DNA of 64,000 nucleotides from Pseudaquabacterium inlustre (GCF_038066595.1 NZ_JBBUTH010000007.1:496001-560000), one strand, 5' to 3'. Shown: positions 26,242 through 34,574, counted from the first letter of the stretch. Notes: generated from the letters alone by a model not told the origin. A program made the numbers and translations.

Positions 26242-27852
26242 ATGCCGCTGTTCTTGCCACCCCTGCCGCCCCAGCCCCGCACGCTCACGCGGCGTGTCAT
26301 CACCACGCTGGCCCTGGGCCTGGCGCTGGTGCTCTCAGGCTGCGCCACACCCCCGCACGCCACGCTCACCCAGCTGCCGCCGCCGGTGCTGGCCGCACTG
26401 GCCGAGGCTGGCCTGCCGGCCGACAGCCTGTCGGTGCTGGTGGTGCCCGCCCCCTGGCCAGGCCAGAAGCTGGACCGCGCCACCCTCGGCCCGCCGCTGC
26501 TGAGCGTCAACGCCGACCGGCTGATGCAGCCCGGCTCGGCCATGAAGCTGATCACCAGCATCGTGGCGCTGGACGTGCTGGGCCCCGAGCACCGCGGCTT
26601 CACCGAGCTGCGCACGGCCGCGCCCCAGCAGGGCGAGGTGCTGCAAGGCGATCTGGTGCTGCGCGGCGGCGCAGACCCCGAACTGGGCCTGCCCGAGCTG
26701 TGGCAACTGCTCTCGGCCCTGCGCTGGGGCGCCAACGGTCAGCCCGGCGTGCGCGAAATCGCCGGCGACATCGTGCTCGACCGCACCCTGTTCAACCCGC
26801 CGCGCCCCGACATCGGCCTGCCGCCCTTCGACGAGACGCCCGAGTTCGCCTACAACGTCATCCCCGACGCGCTGAACCTCAACGGCAGCCTGGCCGGCGT
26901 GGTGATCGAGGCCGGCACCGGCCCGCAGGCGACAGTGACCGCCCGGCTCGACCCACCGCTGCCCGGCATCACGCTGGACAGCACCGCGCTGCAACCCATC
27001 GACGCCCCCTGCCGCGAATGGGACGAACACGGCTGGCGCACGCCCGAAGCGATGCCGCAGCCCGACGGCAGCGTGCGCGTGCGCCTGCAAGGCGGCTTTC
27101 CCCGCGGCTGCAAGGTGACGCCGCAACTGCAGCTGATGGAACGCAACCGCCTGGCCGAGGCGCATCTGCGCCTGGTGTGGGAACAAGGCCTGGGCGGCAC
27201 CTGGCGCGGCCGCGTGCGCGAGGGCACGGTGCAAGATGCCGCCACCTCGCAATCGCCCCAGGGCCGCCTGATCTTCCGCCGCGTGGCCCACCCCTGGGGC
27301 GAACTGCTGCGCACGATGAACAAGCGCAGCGACAACGCCTTTGCGCGGCTGCTGTACCTGTCACTCGGCCTGCCCCGGCCGGGCGATGCGCCGCCAGCGC
27401 CGGGAGCCGCCCCCATCACCACGGCAGAGCGTGCGGCCCAGCGCGTGCACGCCTGGTTCAGGGATCACGGCATTGACGACACCGGCCTGGTGATGGACAA
27501 CGGCTCGGGCCTGAGCCGCACTGAGCGCATCAGCGCCACGCAGATGGCCCAGGCGCTGCAGGTGGCGCTGGCAGGCCGCCGCGCGAATGAACTGCTGATG
27601 AGCCTGCCGGTGGCGGGGGAGGACGGGACGATGCGACGGCGCTTGACGGACAGCCCGGCCAAGGGGGTGGCGCGGTTGAAGACGGGGACGCTGAGGAATG
27701 TGGTGGCGTTGGCGGGGGTGGTGCCGGGTGCTGGAGGGGTCACATGGGCCTTCGTTGCTCTACAGAACCACAAAGACGCTGGCAGCGGACGCATGGCGCT
27801 GGATACGCTCGTCGAATATCTCACACGGGTGCACAGACCAGGTGAATATTGA
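26242..27852 (+). CDS. dacB: D-alanyl-D-alanine carboxypeptidase/endopeptidase (PBP4, peptidase S13)
   Basis: A 536-residue penicillin-binding protein of the DacB family that trims the terminal D-Ala or cuts cross-links in peptidoglycan. Active-site motifs are complete: SxxK at 99-102 (GSAMK), SxN at 363-365 (KRSDNAF) and KTG at 480-482 (RLKTGTL). A lipobox LSGC at 31-34 suggests a lipoprotein, unlike the soluble E. coli PBP4. No clear ribosome site precedes the ATG, although the gap to dppF is only 54 bases. In this place it would generate peptides or fragments for the salvage system. The last 60 codons use more G-ending triplets than the rest. Confidence 0.92.
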   Translation: MPLFLPPLPPQPRTLTRRVITTLALGLALVLSGCATPPHATLTQLPPPVLAALAEAGLPADSLSVLVVPAPWPGQKLDRATLGPPLLSVNADRLMQPGSAMKLITSIVALDVLGPEHRGFTELRTAAPQQGEVLQGDLVLRGGADPELGLPELWQLLSALRWGANGQPGVREIAGDIVLDRTLFNPPRPDIGLPPFDETPEFAYNVIPDALNLNGSLAGVVIEAGTGPQATVTARLDPPLPGITLDSTALQPIDAPCREWDEHGWRTPEAMPQPDGSVRVRLQGGFPRGCKVTPQLQLMERNRLAEAHLRLVWEQGLGGTWRGRVREGTVQDAATSQSPQGRLIFRRVAHPWGELLRTMNKRSDNAFARLLYLSLGLPRPGDAPPAPGAAPITTAERAAQRVHAWFRDHGIDDTGLVMDNGSGLSRTERISATQMAQALQVALAGRRANELLMSLPVAGEDGTMRRRLTDSPAKGVARLKTGTLRNVVALAGVVPGAGGVTWAFVALQNHKDAGSGRMALDTLVEYLTRVHRPGEY

Positions 27853-28003
27853 ATTACTTCTGACTCGCCATGCCTGGGCGACAAACCTCAGAACCACGCC
27901 TAGCGCGCCCGATATTTCAATCTAATCGTGTTTACATAGACCAACACCTCCAAGGCGAGCGATTCCGCGACCCGCTGTCAACAACACCCAGCCAGTTAGC
28001 AGC

Positions 28004-28618
28004 ATGGAAATATTGCAATTCATTGCACCACTTTTAGGCGTCATTGTGGGAGCAATCCTGACGGGGTTGACGTCTGCAATACGAATGCGTAGAGAAAGGA
28101 GGCGGGTCATAGCAATTGCTCTCGCCGATCTTCTAGAAGTACGACATAGGATTTACGCCATTGATGCGGCAATTAAAGAAATCGGCGCACTAGCCAATAT
28201 ACCAGCAGAGACAATATCGACTTTTAGAAACCAGCTTGAGTCAATTCTTCCAGATGGACTCGAATTAAATAAGAGGTACGACGCAGCGGTGACGACACTA
28301 GCAGGAATTGACCCCATCTTAGGGTTTCGCCTGAGGTCCAAAAATCTTCTCCCGGGCATCTTAAATACCGCAAGAGCACTGGCAGCATCAACGCCAGACG
28401 GTTTACAGGGATTTGAGCAGATGGAGTCCAGATTACGATCCGCTGCCATTCCGAAGATGAACGCTGCGGTCTTTGAACTTGCAAAGGCTCACAGTTACAT
28501 CACAGCCTTCAAGGTTTGGCGCCTGATAAATCAAGCGGAAGCACAAAAATCCGAGGCCACAAAAATATTCGGTGACCTTATCCCTCAACAGAATCGAAAT
28601 AAGGAATCGACCATGTAA
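28004..28618 (+). CDS. Orphan low-G+C membrane-anchored protein, unknown function
   Basis: A 204-residue protein whose gene stands out by composition: two 60-base lines counted by hand (from 28201 and from 28381) hold 25 and 31 G+C, while the neighbouring DNA is near 70%. Residues 4-24 (LQFIAPLLGVIVGAILTGL) are one membrane span, followed by a basic stretch (RMRRERRRV) that should keep the rest in the cytoplasm. The remaining 170 residues look helical, with no recognised motif. No ribosome site is clear. The composition suggests recent transfer. The flanks 27853-28003 and 28619-28681 share this A+T-rich character at the edges and contain nothing else I can name. Confidence 0.65.
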   Translation: MEILQFIAPLLGVIVGAILTGLTSAIRMRRERRRVIAIALADLLEVRHRIYAIDAAIKEIGALANIPAETISTFRNQLESILPDGLELNKRYDAAVTTLAGIDPILGFRLRSKNLLPGILNTARALAASTPDGLQGFEQMESRLRSAAIPKMNAAVFELAKAHSYITAFKVWRLINQAEAQKSEATKIFGDLIPQQNRNKESTM

Positions 28619-28681
28619 ATGCCCCAGCTGGTTGACTTTTCGTGATCTGGAGATTGTGCGACGCAGCCCCCCAACGGCCCC

Positions 28682-29290
28682 ATGCCTGACGCCACCCCAA
28701 TCCCGCCCATCCACCTCGACACGCCCCGCCTGCGCCTGATGCCCTGGCGGCCCGAGCACCTGGCCCCGTTCGCCGCCCTGAACGCCGACCCCGAGGTGAT
28801 GCGCCACTTCCCGTCCACGCAAACCATCGAGCAGACGCAGGCCAGCATTGACCTGTGGATGTGCCAGTTTGCGCAGCAGGGCTGGAGCAACTGGGCGGTG
28901 GAACTGAAGGCCACGGGCGAGTTCATCGGATTCATCGGGCTGTCGGTGCCGCGGCGGGTGCTGCCGTTCTCGCCGTGCGTGGAGATCGGCTGGCGGCTGG
29001 CCCGCCGGTTCTGGGGCCAGGGCCTGGCCAGCGAGGGCGCGCGGGCCTGCCTGCAGGTGGGCTTCGAGCAGCTGGGCCTGGCCGAGGTGGTGTCGTTCAC
29101 GGCGCTGGGCAATGCGCCGTCGCGGGCGGTGATGGCGCGCATCGGCATGCGCGACACGGGCCAGGATTTCGACCACCCGGCCTTGCCGGAAGGGCATGCG
29201 CTGCGGCGGCATTGCCTGTACCGGATCACGCGGGAGGAATGGGCGAAGCATCTGCAGGACAGCCTGCCGACCGGCACCTGCGTACACTGA
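28682..29290 (+). CDS. GNAT acetyltransferase, RimJ/RimL type
   Basis: A 202-residue N-acetyltransferase. The opening LDTPRLRLMPWRPEHLAPFAALNADPEVMRHF matches the RimJ/RimL/Ard branch that acetylates protein N-termini or small amines. Acetyl-CoA motif A is EIGWRLARRFWGQGLASEGARA near residue 100. The gene returns to normal high G+C directly after the low-G+C orphan. It ends 23 bases before the antitoxin gene but no shared function is implied. Confidence 0.86.
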   Translation: MPDATPIPPIHLDTPRLRLMPWRPEHLAPFAALNADPEVMRHFPSTQTIEQTQASIDLWMCQFAQQGWSNWAVELKATGEFIGFIGLSVPRRVLPFSPCVEIGWRLARRFWGQGLASEGARACLQVGFEQLGLAEVVSFTALGNAPSRAVMARIGMRDTGQDFDHPALPEGHALRRHCLYRITREEWAKHLQDSLPTGTCVH

Positions 29291-29313
29291 GCCACCGGCC
29301 CTAGGAGCAAACC

Positions 29314-29544
29314 ATGCCCAACCTCGTCGATGAACTCTCAGCCCAGGCCAAGGCCTTGCCGGCCGAGGATCGTGCGCGTCTGGCCGAGGAACTGCTGGCC
29401 AGCCTGGATCCGCAGGATTCAGCCGTCGACGCGGCGTGGGACGAAGAATTGCGCCGGCGCATTGACGAAGTCGAGCGTGGAACGGTTGAGTTGATCCCGG
29501 GCGACCAGGCCCTGGCCCAGGTCCGCCGTGCCATCGGCAAGTGA
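29314..29544 (+). CDS. Antitoxin of a ParE-type pair (addiction module protein family)
   Basis: A 76-residue acidic protein with a strong ribosome site (AGGAG, six to seven bases before ATG). The pattern LSAQAKALPAEDRARLAEELLASLD followed by DAAWDEELRRRIDEVERG is that of the short addiction-module antitoxins that neutralise RelE/ParE toxins. Such proteins bind the toxin through their C-terminal helix. Its stop overlaps the toxin GTG by four bases, the usual arrangement for antitoxin-first modules. Confidence 0.85.
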   Translation: MPNLVDELSAQAKALPAEDRARLAEELLASLDPQDSAVDAAWDEELRRRIDEVERGTVELIPGDQALAQVRRAIGK

Positions 29545-29837
29545 CCAAGGCGCTGCGCTTTCATCCCGAGGCGCTTGCCGAGCTGCAGGCGCAGGCCGTC
29601 TTCTATGAAGAACGCAGTCCAGGGCTGGGTGAGCGATTCACGGCGCGGGTCGAGGCGGCATTGGAGCTGGCGCTGTCCATGCCCGGCATTGGCAGCCCGC
29701 ACCGGCTCGGCACCCGCCGCGTGTTCCCGAATGGCTTTCCGCACTCGGTGATCTATCGCGAGACGACAGACGCGCTGATTGTTCTGGCGGTCGCCCCATT
29801 CCGGCGCAAGCCAAGGTATTGGCAGCACCGCGCGTAA
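29541..29837 (+). CDS. RelE/ParE superfamily toxin
   Basis: A 98-residue toxin starting at a GTG inside GTGA, coupled to the antitoxin. The fold signature runs FHPEALAELQAQAVFYEERSPGLGERF, then a central RRVFPNGFPHSVIYRETTDALIVLAVAPFRRKPRYW, typical of ParE-like proteins with the conserved terminal R-x-P-x-YW. ParE relatives poison gyrase and RelE relatives cut ribosome-bound mRNA; the sequence sits nearer ParE. The module appears intact. Confidence 0.88.
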   Translation: MTKALRFHPEALAELQAQAVFYEERSPGLGERFTARVEAALELALSMPGIGSPHRLGTRRVFPNGFPHSVIYRETTDALIVLAVAPFRRKPRYWQHRA

Positions 29838-30047
29838 GAGTTTGACGAACAGCGCCCGCTCCGCCGCAAAACGACTCTCGGAGAGCGGCCTGCTGTGCGA
29901 ATTTCGGGGCAAGAGCCGTGGCGCGTGGGGCGAGGGGCGAGGGCACGTCGCTGGCGCGCAGAGGTGGGTGCGGGTGTCGTGAGCGGCACAGCGCGCCCAC
30001 CAGCCGCTGGCCACAATGCCATCCATCCCACCCAGCCCACTTGCCCC

Positions 30048-30884
30048 ATGACCTCCTGGACCTGCTTCGACGTGACGATGGATGGCGGCGTTGCCCACAT
30101 CCGCATGAACCAGCCGCAGCGCCACAACGCGATGACGGCGGCCTTCTGGTCCGAGATTCCGCAGCTGTTCCGCGCGCTGGATGCGGCGGGCAACGTGCGC
30201 GCGGCCGTGCTGTCGTCGGAAGGCAAGAACTTCACCGCGGGCATGGACCTGGGCGTGTTCGCCAATGCCGGCACGCTGGGCACGGTGGATGTGCGCGCGC
30301 GTGAGCAGTTCCGCCACCAGCTGCGGCAGCTGCAGGGCAGCTTCAATGCCATTGCCGAGGTGCGGTTTCCGGTGATTGCGGCGGTGCAGGGCGGCTGCAT
30401 CGGCGGCGGCGTGGATCTGGTCAGCGCCTGCTGCCTGCGCTATGCCAGCCGCGAGGCCTGGTTCTGCATCCACGAGATCAACATCGGCATGATGGCCGAC
30501 GTGGGCACGATGAACCGCATGCCCAAGCTGATCCCCGATGCGGTGATGCGCGAGCTGGCCTACACCGGCGACCGCCTGGGCGCCGAGCGCGCCGAGCGGC
30601 TGGGCTTCGTCAACGGCCTGTTCGACGATGCCGCCGCCACCGTGGCCGGCGCACTGGCCGTGGCCCAGCGCATCGCCCAGCGCGCGCCGGTGGCCGTGGC
30701 CGCCAGCAAGGAGATGATCAACTACAGCCGCGACCACTCGGTGGCCGAGAGCTTCACCTACATGAACGCGCTGCAACCCGGCGTGTTCGACCCGGCCGAC
30801 ATCGAGCGCGCCATCGCGGCGCAGCAGAAGAAGCAGGCGGCTGAGTTTGCGGACCTGCCGCCGATTGCGCCGCCGCTGGGTTGA
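30048..30884 (+). CDS. Enoyl-CoA hydratase/isomerase, dienoyl-CoA isomerase-like
   Basis: A 278-residue crotonase-fold enzyme. The oxyanion segment is AAVQGGCIGGGVDLVSAC. Asp123, Glu143 (HEINIG) and Asp151 (MADVGTMNRMPKLI) correspond to the three acidic residues of mammalian delta(3,5)-delta(2,4)-dienoyl-CoA isomerase (ECH1), so isomerisation of dienoyl-CoA in unsaturated fatty acid oxidation is more likely than plain hydration. The ATG at 30048 matches the family start. The 200 bases upstream hold no gene. It converges with a conserved hypothetical gene. Confidence 0.85.
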   Translation: MTSWTCFDVTMDGGVAHIRMNQPQRHNAMTAAFWSEIPQLFRALDAAGNVRAAVLSSEGKNFTAGMDLGVFANAGTLGTVDVRAREQFRHQLRQLQGSFNAIAEVRFPVIAAVQGGCIGGGVDLVSACCLRYASREAWFCIHEINIGMMADVGTMNRMPKLIPDAVMRELAYTGDRLGAERAERLGFVNGLFDDAAATVAGALAVAQRIAQRAPVAVAASKEMINYSRDHSVAESFTYMNALQPGVFDPADIERAIAAQQKKQAAEFADLPPIAPPLG

Positions 30885-30920
30885 GTCGCTGGCAGCATCC
30901 GGGCCGAGACGTTCAAGGGA

Positions 30921-31721
30921 TCAGGGTAGCCACTGCAGCGCGGTATCGGGTTGCCCCGCATCGCCCGTCACCGGCGCCTTGAACAGCGCCGCCGCCAGCG
31001 CCCGTTCGCGCTGGGCCACCAGGGTGTGGAAGGGGCCGATGTCGCCCATGGCGCCGAAGGTGTCGAAGCCTGCTTCCAGAAAATCCTGCAGCGCGCCCAG
31101 GCCGGCCGCGTGCGCGGCACCGCGCATGGCGCGCAGGCCCACGCGCAGCAGGCGGTGGCGGGTGTGCTTTTCCAGCGCGGTCATCATGTTCATCGTCAGC
31201 GTGATCTGGCGCTCGCGCGCGGCGGGCTGGCCCACGGCCTGCCAGGCGCGGATGTAGGCGGTGGCGTTCAGCGTGGGCGTGGCCGGTTCAGAAGGCGCGA
31301 CCGCCTCGGCCTGCTGCCGGGCCAGTTGCTGCGCCATGGCGTCGTCCATCTGCTCGCTCAGCGCATGCAGTTCCACCAGCTCGGCCACGGTGTCCACCAG
31401 CGCGGCCGGAAACAGCCGCACCAGCGTGGGCACCACGCGGGAGAACTGGGCATCGCGGGCGCTGAAGTCCTTGGGGCCGTACAGCTCGTCCAGAAAGAAG
31501 CGCGCGCCGGCGGCATAGCGGCCGGCGGCCACGCGGCCGTCCAGCAGGTCGGCATAGGTGCGCTGGAAGCGCGCAGCCTGGTAGGCCTTCAGCGGCATCA
31601 CCCACGCGGCGCCGGCGGCGGCTTGCGCCTGGCCTTCGGCGCCGCTGCGCCGGCGCTGGCCCAGCTCGGCCACCGATTGCAGGCGGTCCAGGATGGCCTG
31701 GGCGGCGGGCGATGCACTCAT
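30921..31721 (-). CDS. Conserved hypothetical protein coupled to cutA
   Basis: A 266-residue soluble protein. It is largely alpha-helical by eye, with the motif RFFLDELYGPKDFSARDAQF near residue 78, which I have seen in uncharacterised proteobacterial proteins but cannot name. No signal peptide, membrane span or metal motif is visible. The ATG overlaps the cutA stop (ATGA), so the two are probably co-translated. Function unknown. Confidence 0.75.
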   Translation of the reverse strand: MSASPAAQAILDRLQSVAELGQRRRSGAEGQAQAAAGAAWVMPLKAYQAARFQRTYADLLDGRVAAGRYAAGARFFLDELYGPKDFSARDAQFSRVVPTLVRLFPAALVDTVAELVELHALSEQMDDAMAQQLARQQAEAVAPSEPATPTLNATAYIRAWQAVGQPAARERQITLTMNMMTALEKHTRHRLLRVGLRAMRGAAHAAGLGALQDFLEAGFDTFGAMGDIGPFHTLVAQRERALAAALFKAPVTGDAGQPDTALQWLP

Positions 31722-32080
31722 GCGGCCCCCGTCTCGGCCTGCACCCAGGCGGCATAGGCCGGGCTGGCATCGGCCACCGGCAGGGTGTAGATCGAAGGCA
31801 GCTCGTACGGGTGTTGCGCAGCCAGCCATTGCATCAGGGCCGGCGCCTGGTGGGCGGTGGTCTTGAACAGCAGGCGCTGCTCGGGCTCTTGGCACACCTG
31901 GCCCTGCCAGCGGTAGGTGCTGCGGATGGCCTCCACCTGCACGCAGGCGGCCAGGCGGGCCGCCACGGCGCCGCGGGCCAGGGTGTCGGCATCGGCCTCG
32001 GTGGCCACGGTGGTGATCACGGCGATCAACGGCGTTGGCGCGCTCACGGTGGCAGGGCTGGCATCGGCAACGGGGTTCAT
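31718..32080 (-). CDS. cutA: Divalent cation tolerance protein CutA
   Basis: A 120-residue member of the CutA1 family, small trimeric ferredoxin-like proteins linked to copper tolerance. Hallmarks are VITTVATEADADTLARGAVAARLAACVQV at the N-terminal half, the central STYRWQGQVCQEPEQRLLFKTT, and HPYELPSIYTLPV near the end. An unusual N-terminal extension of about 16 residues precedes the core. It is first in a two-gene unit with the conserved hypothetical downstream. Confidence 0.93.
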   Translation of the reverse strand: MNPVADASPATVSAPTPLIAVITTVATEADADTLARGAVAARLAACVQVEAIRSTYRWQGQVCQEPEQRLLFKTTAHQAPALMQWLAAQHPYELPSIYTLPVADASPAYAAWVQAETGAA

Positions 32081-32192
32081 GGCGCCAGCATAGCGCCGGG
32101 GCCAAGGGCAGCGGCCTGCTGACGGCAGGTTGTCAGCAGCCCCTGCCTACAGTGGCTGGCAGCGGCAGGGTCGCCGCGTCTTGGAGCCAAAG

Positions 32193-32639
32193 ATGAGCCA
32201 GTGCTGGGTGGGTGTGGTGTCGCGGTCGCATGTGCAGCGCGGCGTGGCGGGCAGCTTCATGCAACTGAACCACGGCAAAAAGGCGCCGGTCAGCCGGCTG
32301 AAGGCCGGTGACTGGCTGGCCGTGTACTCGCCGCGCACGGCCTATCCGGATGGTGAACTGCTGCAGGCCTTCACGGCCCTGGGCCAGGTGCGAACCGGGC
32401 AGGTCTACCAGGTGGAGATGGCGCCCGACTTCCAGCCCTACCGCGTGGATGTCGACTTCCTGCCGGTGCACGAGGCGCCGATCCGTCCGCTGCTGTCGCA
32501 GCTGAGCTTCACGCGCGGCCTGGCCAACTGGGGCGCGGCGTTCCGCTTCGGGCAGTTGAAGATGACCGAGGACGATCTGGCGCTGATCGCCCAGGCCATG
32601 GGTGCGGGGCACCACGTGATGCCGGGCGTACCGGCTTGA
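32193..32639 (+). CDS. EVE domain-containing protein
   Basis: A 148-residue single-domain protein of the EVE/PUA-like fold. WVGVVSRSHVQRGVAGSFMQLNHGKKAP is the family opening, followed by GDWLAVYSPRT and the C-terminal FTRGLANWGAAFRFGQLKM. EVE domains read modified bases in DNA or RNA and are frequent in defence settings, but this one stands alone. GGAG precedes the ATG at 32193, fixing the start. Confidence 0.88.
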   Translation: MSQCWVGVVSRSHVQRGVAGSFMQLNHGKKAPVSRLKAGDWLAVYSPRTAYPDGELLQAFTALGQVRTGQVYQVEMAPDFQPYRVDVDFLPVHEAPIRPLLSQLSFTRGLANWGAAFRFGQLKMTEDDLALIAQAMGAGHHVMPGVPA

Positions 32640-32774
32640 TCGGTCCGCTGTCGACGGTCAGCCGCAGCCGGTAGATGGAGGTGCATGCATACTGCCCCGG
32701 CACCTGTGCTGCCAATTTGACGCGGCCGCCCAGGCCGTTCAAGCGCTGCAGCCCGCCCACCCCCCGGAGTCGCC

Positions 32775-33191
32775 ATGAAGATCACCGTGTCCACCCTGGT
32801 CGCCGCACCGATCCACACCGTGTGGCAGGCCTACACCACGCCCGCCGACATCGTGGTGTGGAACACCGCCTCGCCCGACTGGCACACCACCGCGGCCACG
32901 GTCGATCTGCGGCCGGGCGGCCAGTTCAGCTCGCGCATGGAGGCCAAGGACGGCTCCTTCGGCTTCGACTTCGCGGGCCAGTACACCGAGGTGCTGCACC
33001 TGCAGCGCCTGGCCTATGTCTTTGGCGAGCGCACCGGCCTGGTGGAGTTCACGCCCGGCGCCGATGGCGTGACGGTCACCGTCACCTTCGACGCCGAGGA
33101 CACCCACCCCGAGGAACAGCAGCGCGGCGGCTGGCAGGCCATCCTCGACAACTTCAAGCGCCACACCGAGGGCAAGCTGGCGCTGGAGTGA
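32775..33191 (+). CDS. SRPBCC/AHSA1-family protein
   Basis: A 138-residue protein with the START/AHSA1-like fold. ITVSTLVAAPIHTVWQAYTTPADIVVWNTASPDWHT is the opening helix-strand block, followed by RPGGQFSSRMEAKDGSFGFDFAGQYTEV, and it ends in a long C-terminal helix GGWQAILDNFKRHTEGKL. These proteins bind hydrophobic ligands, and many are of unknown role. GGAG lies five bases upstream of ATG. The 135-base gap before it contains no gene. Confidence 0.85.
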   Translation: MKITVSTLVAAPIHTVWQAYTTPADIVVWNTASPDWHTTAATVDLRPGGQFSSRMEAKDGSFGFDFAGQYTEVLHLQRLAYVFGERTGLVEFTPGADGVTVTVTFDAEDTHPEEQQRGGWQAILDNFKRHTEGKLALE

Positions 33192-33286
33192 GCGGCCGCG
33201 GCGGTCTGCGCGTCTACCCCAAGGCCCAGGCCGGTGCCGGCGGCCTAAGCTGCAGACTCACGTCATCCCCACCGGAGACCCGCGCC

Positions 33287-33697
33287 ATGACCGATCTCGA
33301 CAGCTTGCAGCAGCGGCTGGATCCGCTGTTCCCCGGCCTGATGGGCGTGCGGCTGACCGAGGTATCGCCCGAGCGCGTGGTGGCCGAGATGCTGGTGCGG
33401 CCGGATCTGTGCACCAGCGGCGGCATCATGCACGGCGGCGCCTACATGGCCTTTGCCGACACGCTGGGCGCGGTGGGCACGGTGGTGAACCTGCCGCCGG
33501 GCCGCCACACCACCACCACCGACTCCAGCACCAAGTTCATCGCCGGCGCGCCGGTGGGCAGCACGGTGCGCGGCGAGAGCGTGGCCCTGCACCGCGGCCG
33601 CACCACCCAGGTGTGGCAGACCTCGGTGTTCAACGCCAGCGGCAAGCTGTGCGCGGTGGTCACGCAGACGCAACTGATCCTGGAGCCGCGGGCCTGA
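33287..33697 (+). CDS. PaaI-family hotdog thioesterase
   Basis: A 136-residue hotdog-fold thioesterase. The catalytic region CTSGGIMHGGAYMAFADTLGAVG is the PaaI/YbgC-like HGG motif, and TDSSTKFIAGAPVGSTVRGE is the usual central strand. It should hydrolyse an acyl- or aryl-CoA in the cytoplasm. GGAGA lies nine bases before the ATG at 33287. It converges with the outer-membrane-like gene at 33745. Confidence 0.86.
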   Translation: MTDLDSLQQRLDPLFPGLMGVRLTEVSPERVVAEMLVRPDLCTSGGIMHGGAYMAFADTLGAVGTVVNLPPGRHTTTTDSSTKFIAGAPVGSTVRGESVALHRGRTTQVWQTSVFNASGKLCAVVTQTQLILEPRA

Positions 33698-33722
33698 GTG
33701 CTGCACCCGGTCGCCGGCTACG

Positions 33723-33741
33723 CTTGCGGCCGCGTCGCAAG
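33723..33741. terminator. Stem-loop between convergent genes
   Basis: CTTGCG at 33723-33728 pairs with CGCAAG at 33736-33741 across a seven-base G+C-rich loop, inside the 47 bases separating two convergent stops. Its place and symmetry suit a bidirectional terminator. The stem is short and no T-run follows on either strand. Confidence 0.4.
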
Positions 33742-33744
33742 ACG

Positions 33745-34527
33745 CTACAGGTCGTACCAGCCGAAGCCGACGATCAGGCCCGATGCGCGCCGCGCCGGCC
33801 TGTCGGCACCATCGACGCCCGCGCCGCGGTGCTGCTGCCAGGCCACGTCGAACGACAGCTTCTCGTGCTTCAGCCAGTGGCGCACGCCGGCCTGGGCGTA
33901 ATGCTGGCCGCCGCCCTGGTGCGTCCACTCGACAAAGGCGGTGGCGTGGCGCGCGAACGCGTGCTCGGCCGCCAGGGCCTGCGTGAACTGGCGGCGCTCG
34001 CCCTGGGTGCGAGCCAGGCCCAGGTTCAGGTGCAGGTAGGTGCCCGAGCCTCGGCCAATCAGCGGGTGCAGTGCCACCGACACCGGCAGGCGCAGCACGG
34101 CCGAGTTGCGGCCACCTTCGTCGGCGCTCACCTCGCGGCCCACGCCCAGGCTGATGCCGCTGCCCCAGCCGTCGCGCGCGATGTGGTTGAACAAGTGCTT
34201 GAACTCGATCTCGGCCTCGTGGCCTGACCGATCCCCGCCGCGACGGTCCACCCAGCGCGTCAGTTCCACCTGCACCGAGGTGGCGGGGCTGAAGGCGTAT
34301 TCGGGCTCCACGCTGAAGCCGCGCAGGCCACCGCGGCGCTGCGCCCAGACGTCGAGGCCGAACACCTCGTCGTCGTCTTCCATCACGGCGGTGCGGGCCA
34401 CCTGGAACGGGCGGTCGTTGGCCTGCACCGTCTGGCTGCCCAGTGCCAGGCCCAGCAGCAGCGCAGCGCGCCACGCGCCGGCAAACAGGGACGGGGGCGT
34501 GGTGAAGAGGGCAGGCGACACGGACAT
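33745..34527 (-). CDS. Exported beta-barrel-like protein, unknown function
   Basis: A 260-residue protein with a signal peptide (about residues 1-36, cleaved near VQA-ND). The rest alternates polar and aromatic residues in strands (FSVEPEYAFSPATSVQVELTRWVD, GTYLHLNLGLARTQ, HAFARHATAFVEWTHQ) and ends in the C-terminal aromatic GFGWYDL, as expected of an outer-membrane beta-barrel of about 12 strands. It is the last gene of the ABC/HupE operon, 47 bases after the HupE gene. No specific family is recognised. Confidence 0.65.
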   Translation of the reverse strand: MSVSPALFTTPPSLFAGAWRAALLLGLALGSQTVQANDRPFQVARTAVMEDDDEVFGLDVWAQRRGGLRGFSVEPEYAFSPATSVQVELTRWVDRRGGDRSGHEAEIEFKHLFNHIARDGWGSGISLGVGREVSADEGGRNSAVLRLPVSVALHPLIGRGSGTYLHLNLGLARTQGERRQFTQALAAEHAFARHATAFVEWTHQGGGQHYAQAGVRHWLKHEKLSFDVAWQQHRGAGVDGADRPARRASGLIVGFGWYDL

Positions 34528-34574
34528 GCGAAAGGCGGTGGCAGCGAACGGGTGCGCGATCGTATGCGACACGA

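Noticed and set aside
27840..28681. Insertion sequence or integron around the low-G+C gene
   Set aside because: No transposase, integrase, terminal inverted repeats or target duplication could be seen at the edges.
29838..30047. A possible extended N-terminus of the crotonase-type protein (frame open from 29895)
   Set aside because: The added residues are Arg/Gly/Ala-rich and do not match the family; the ATG at 30048 gives the expected length.
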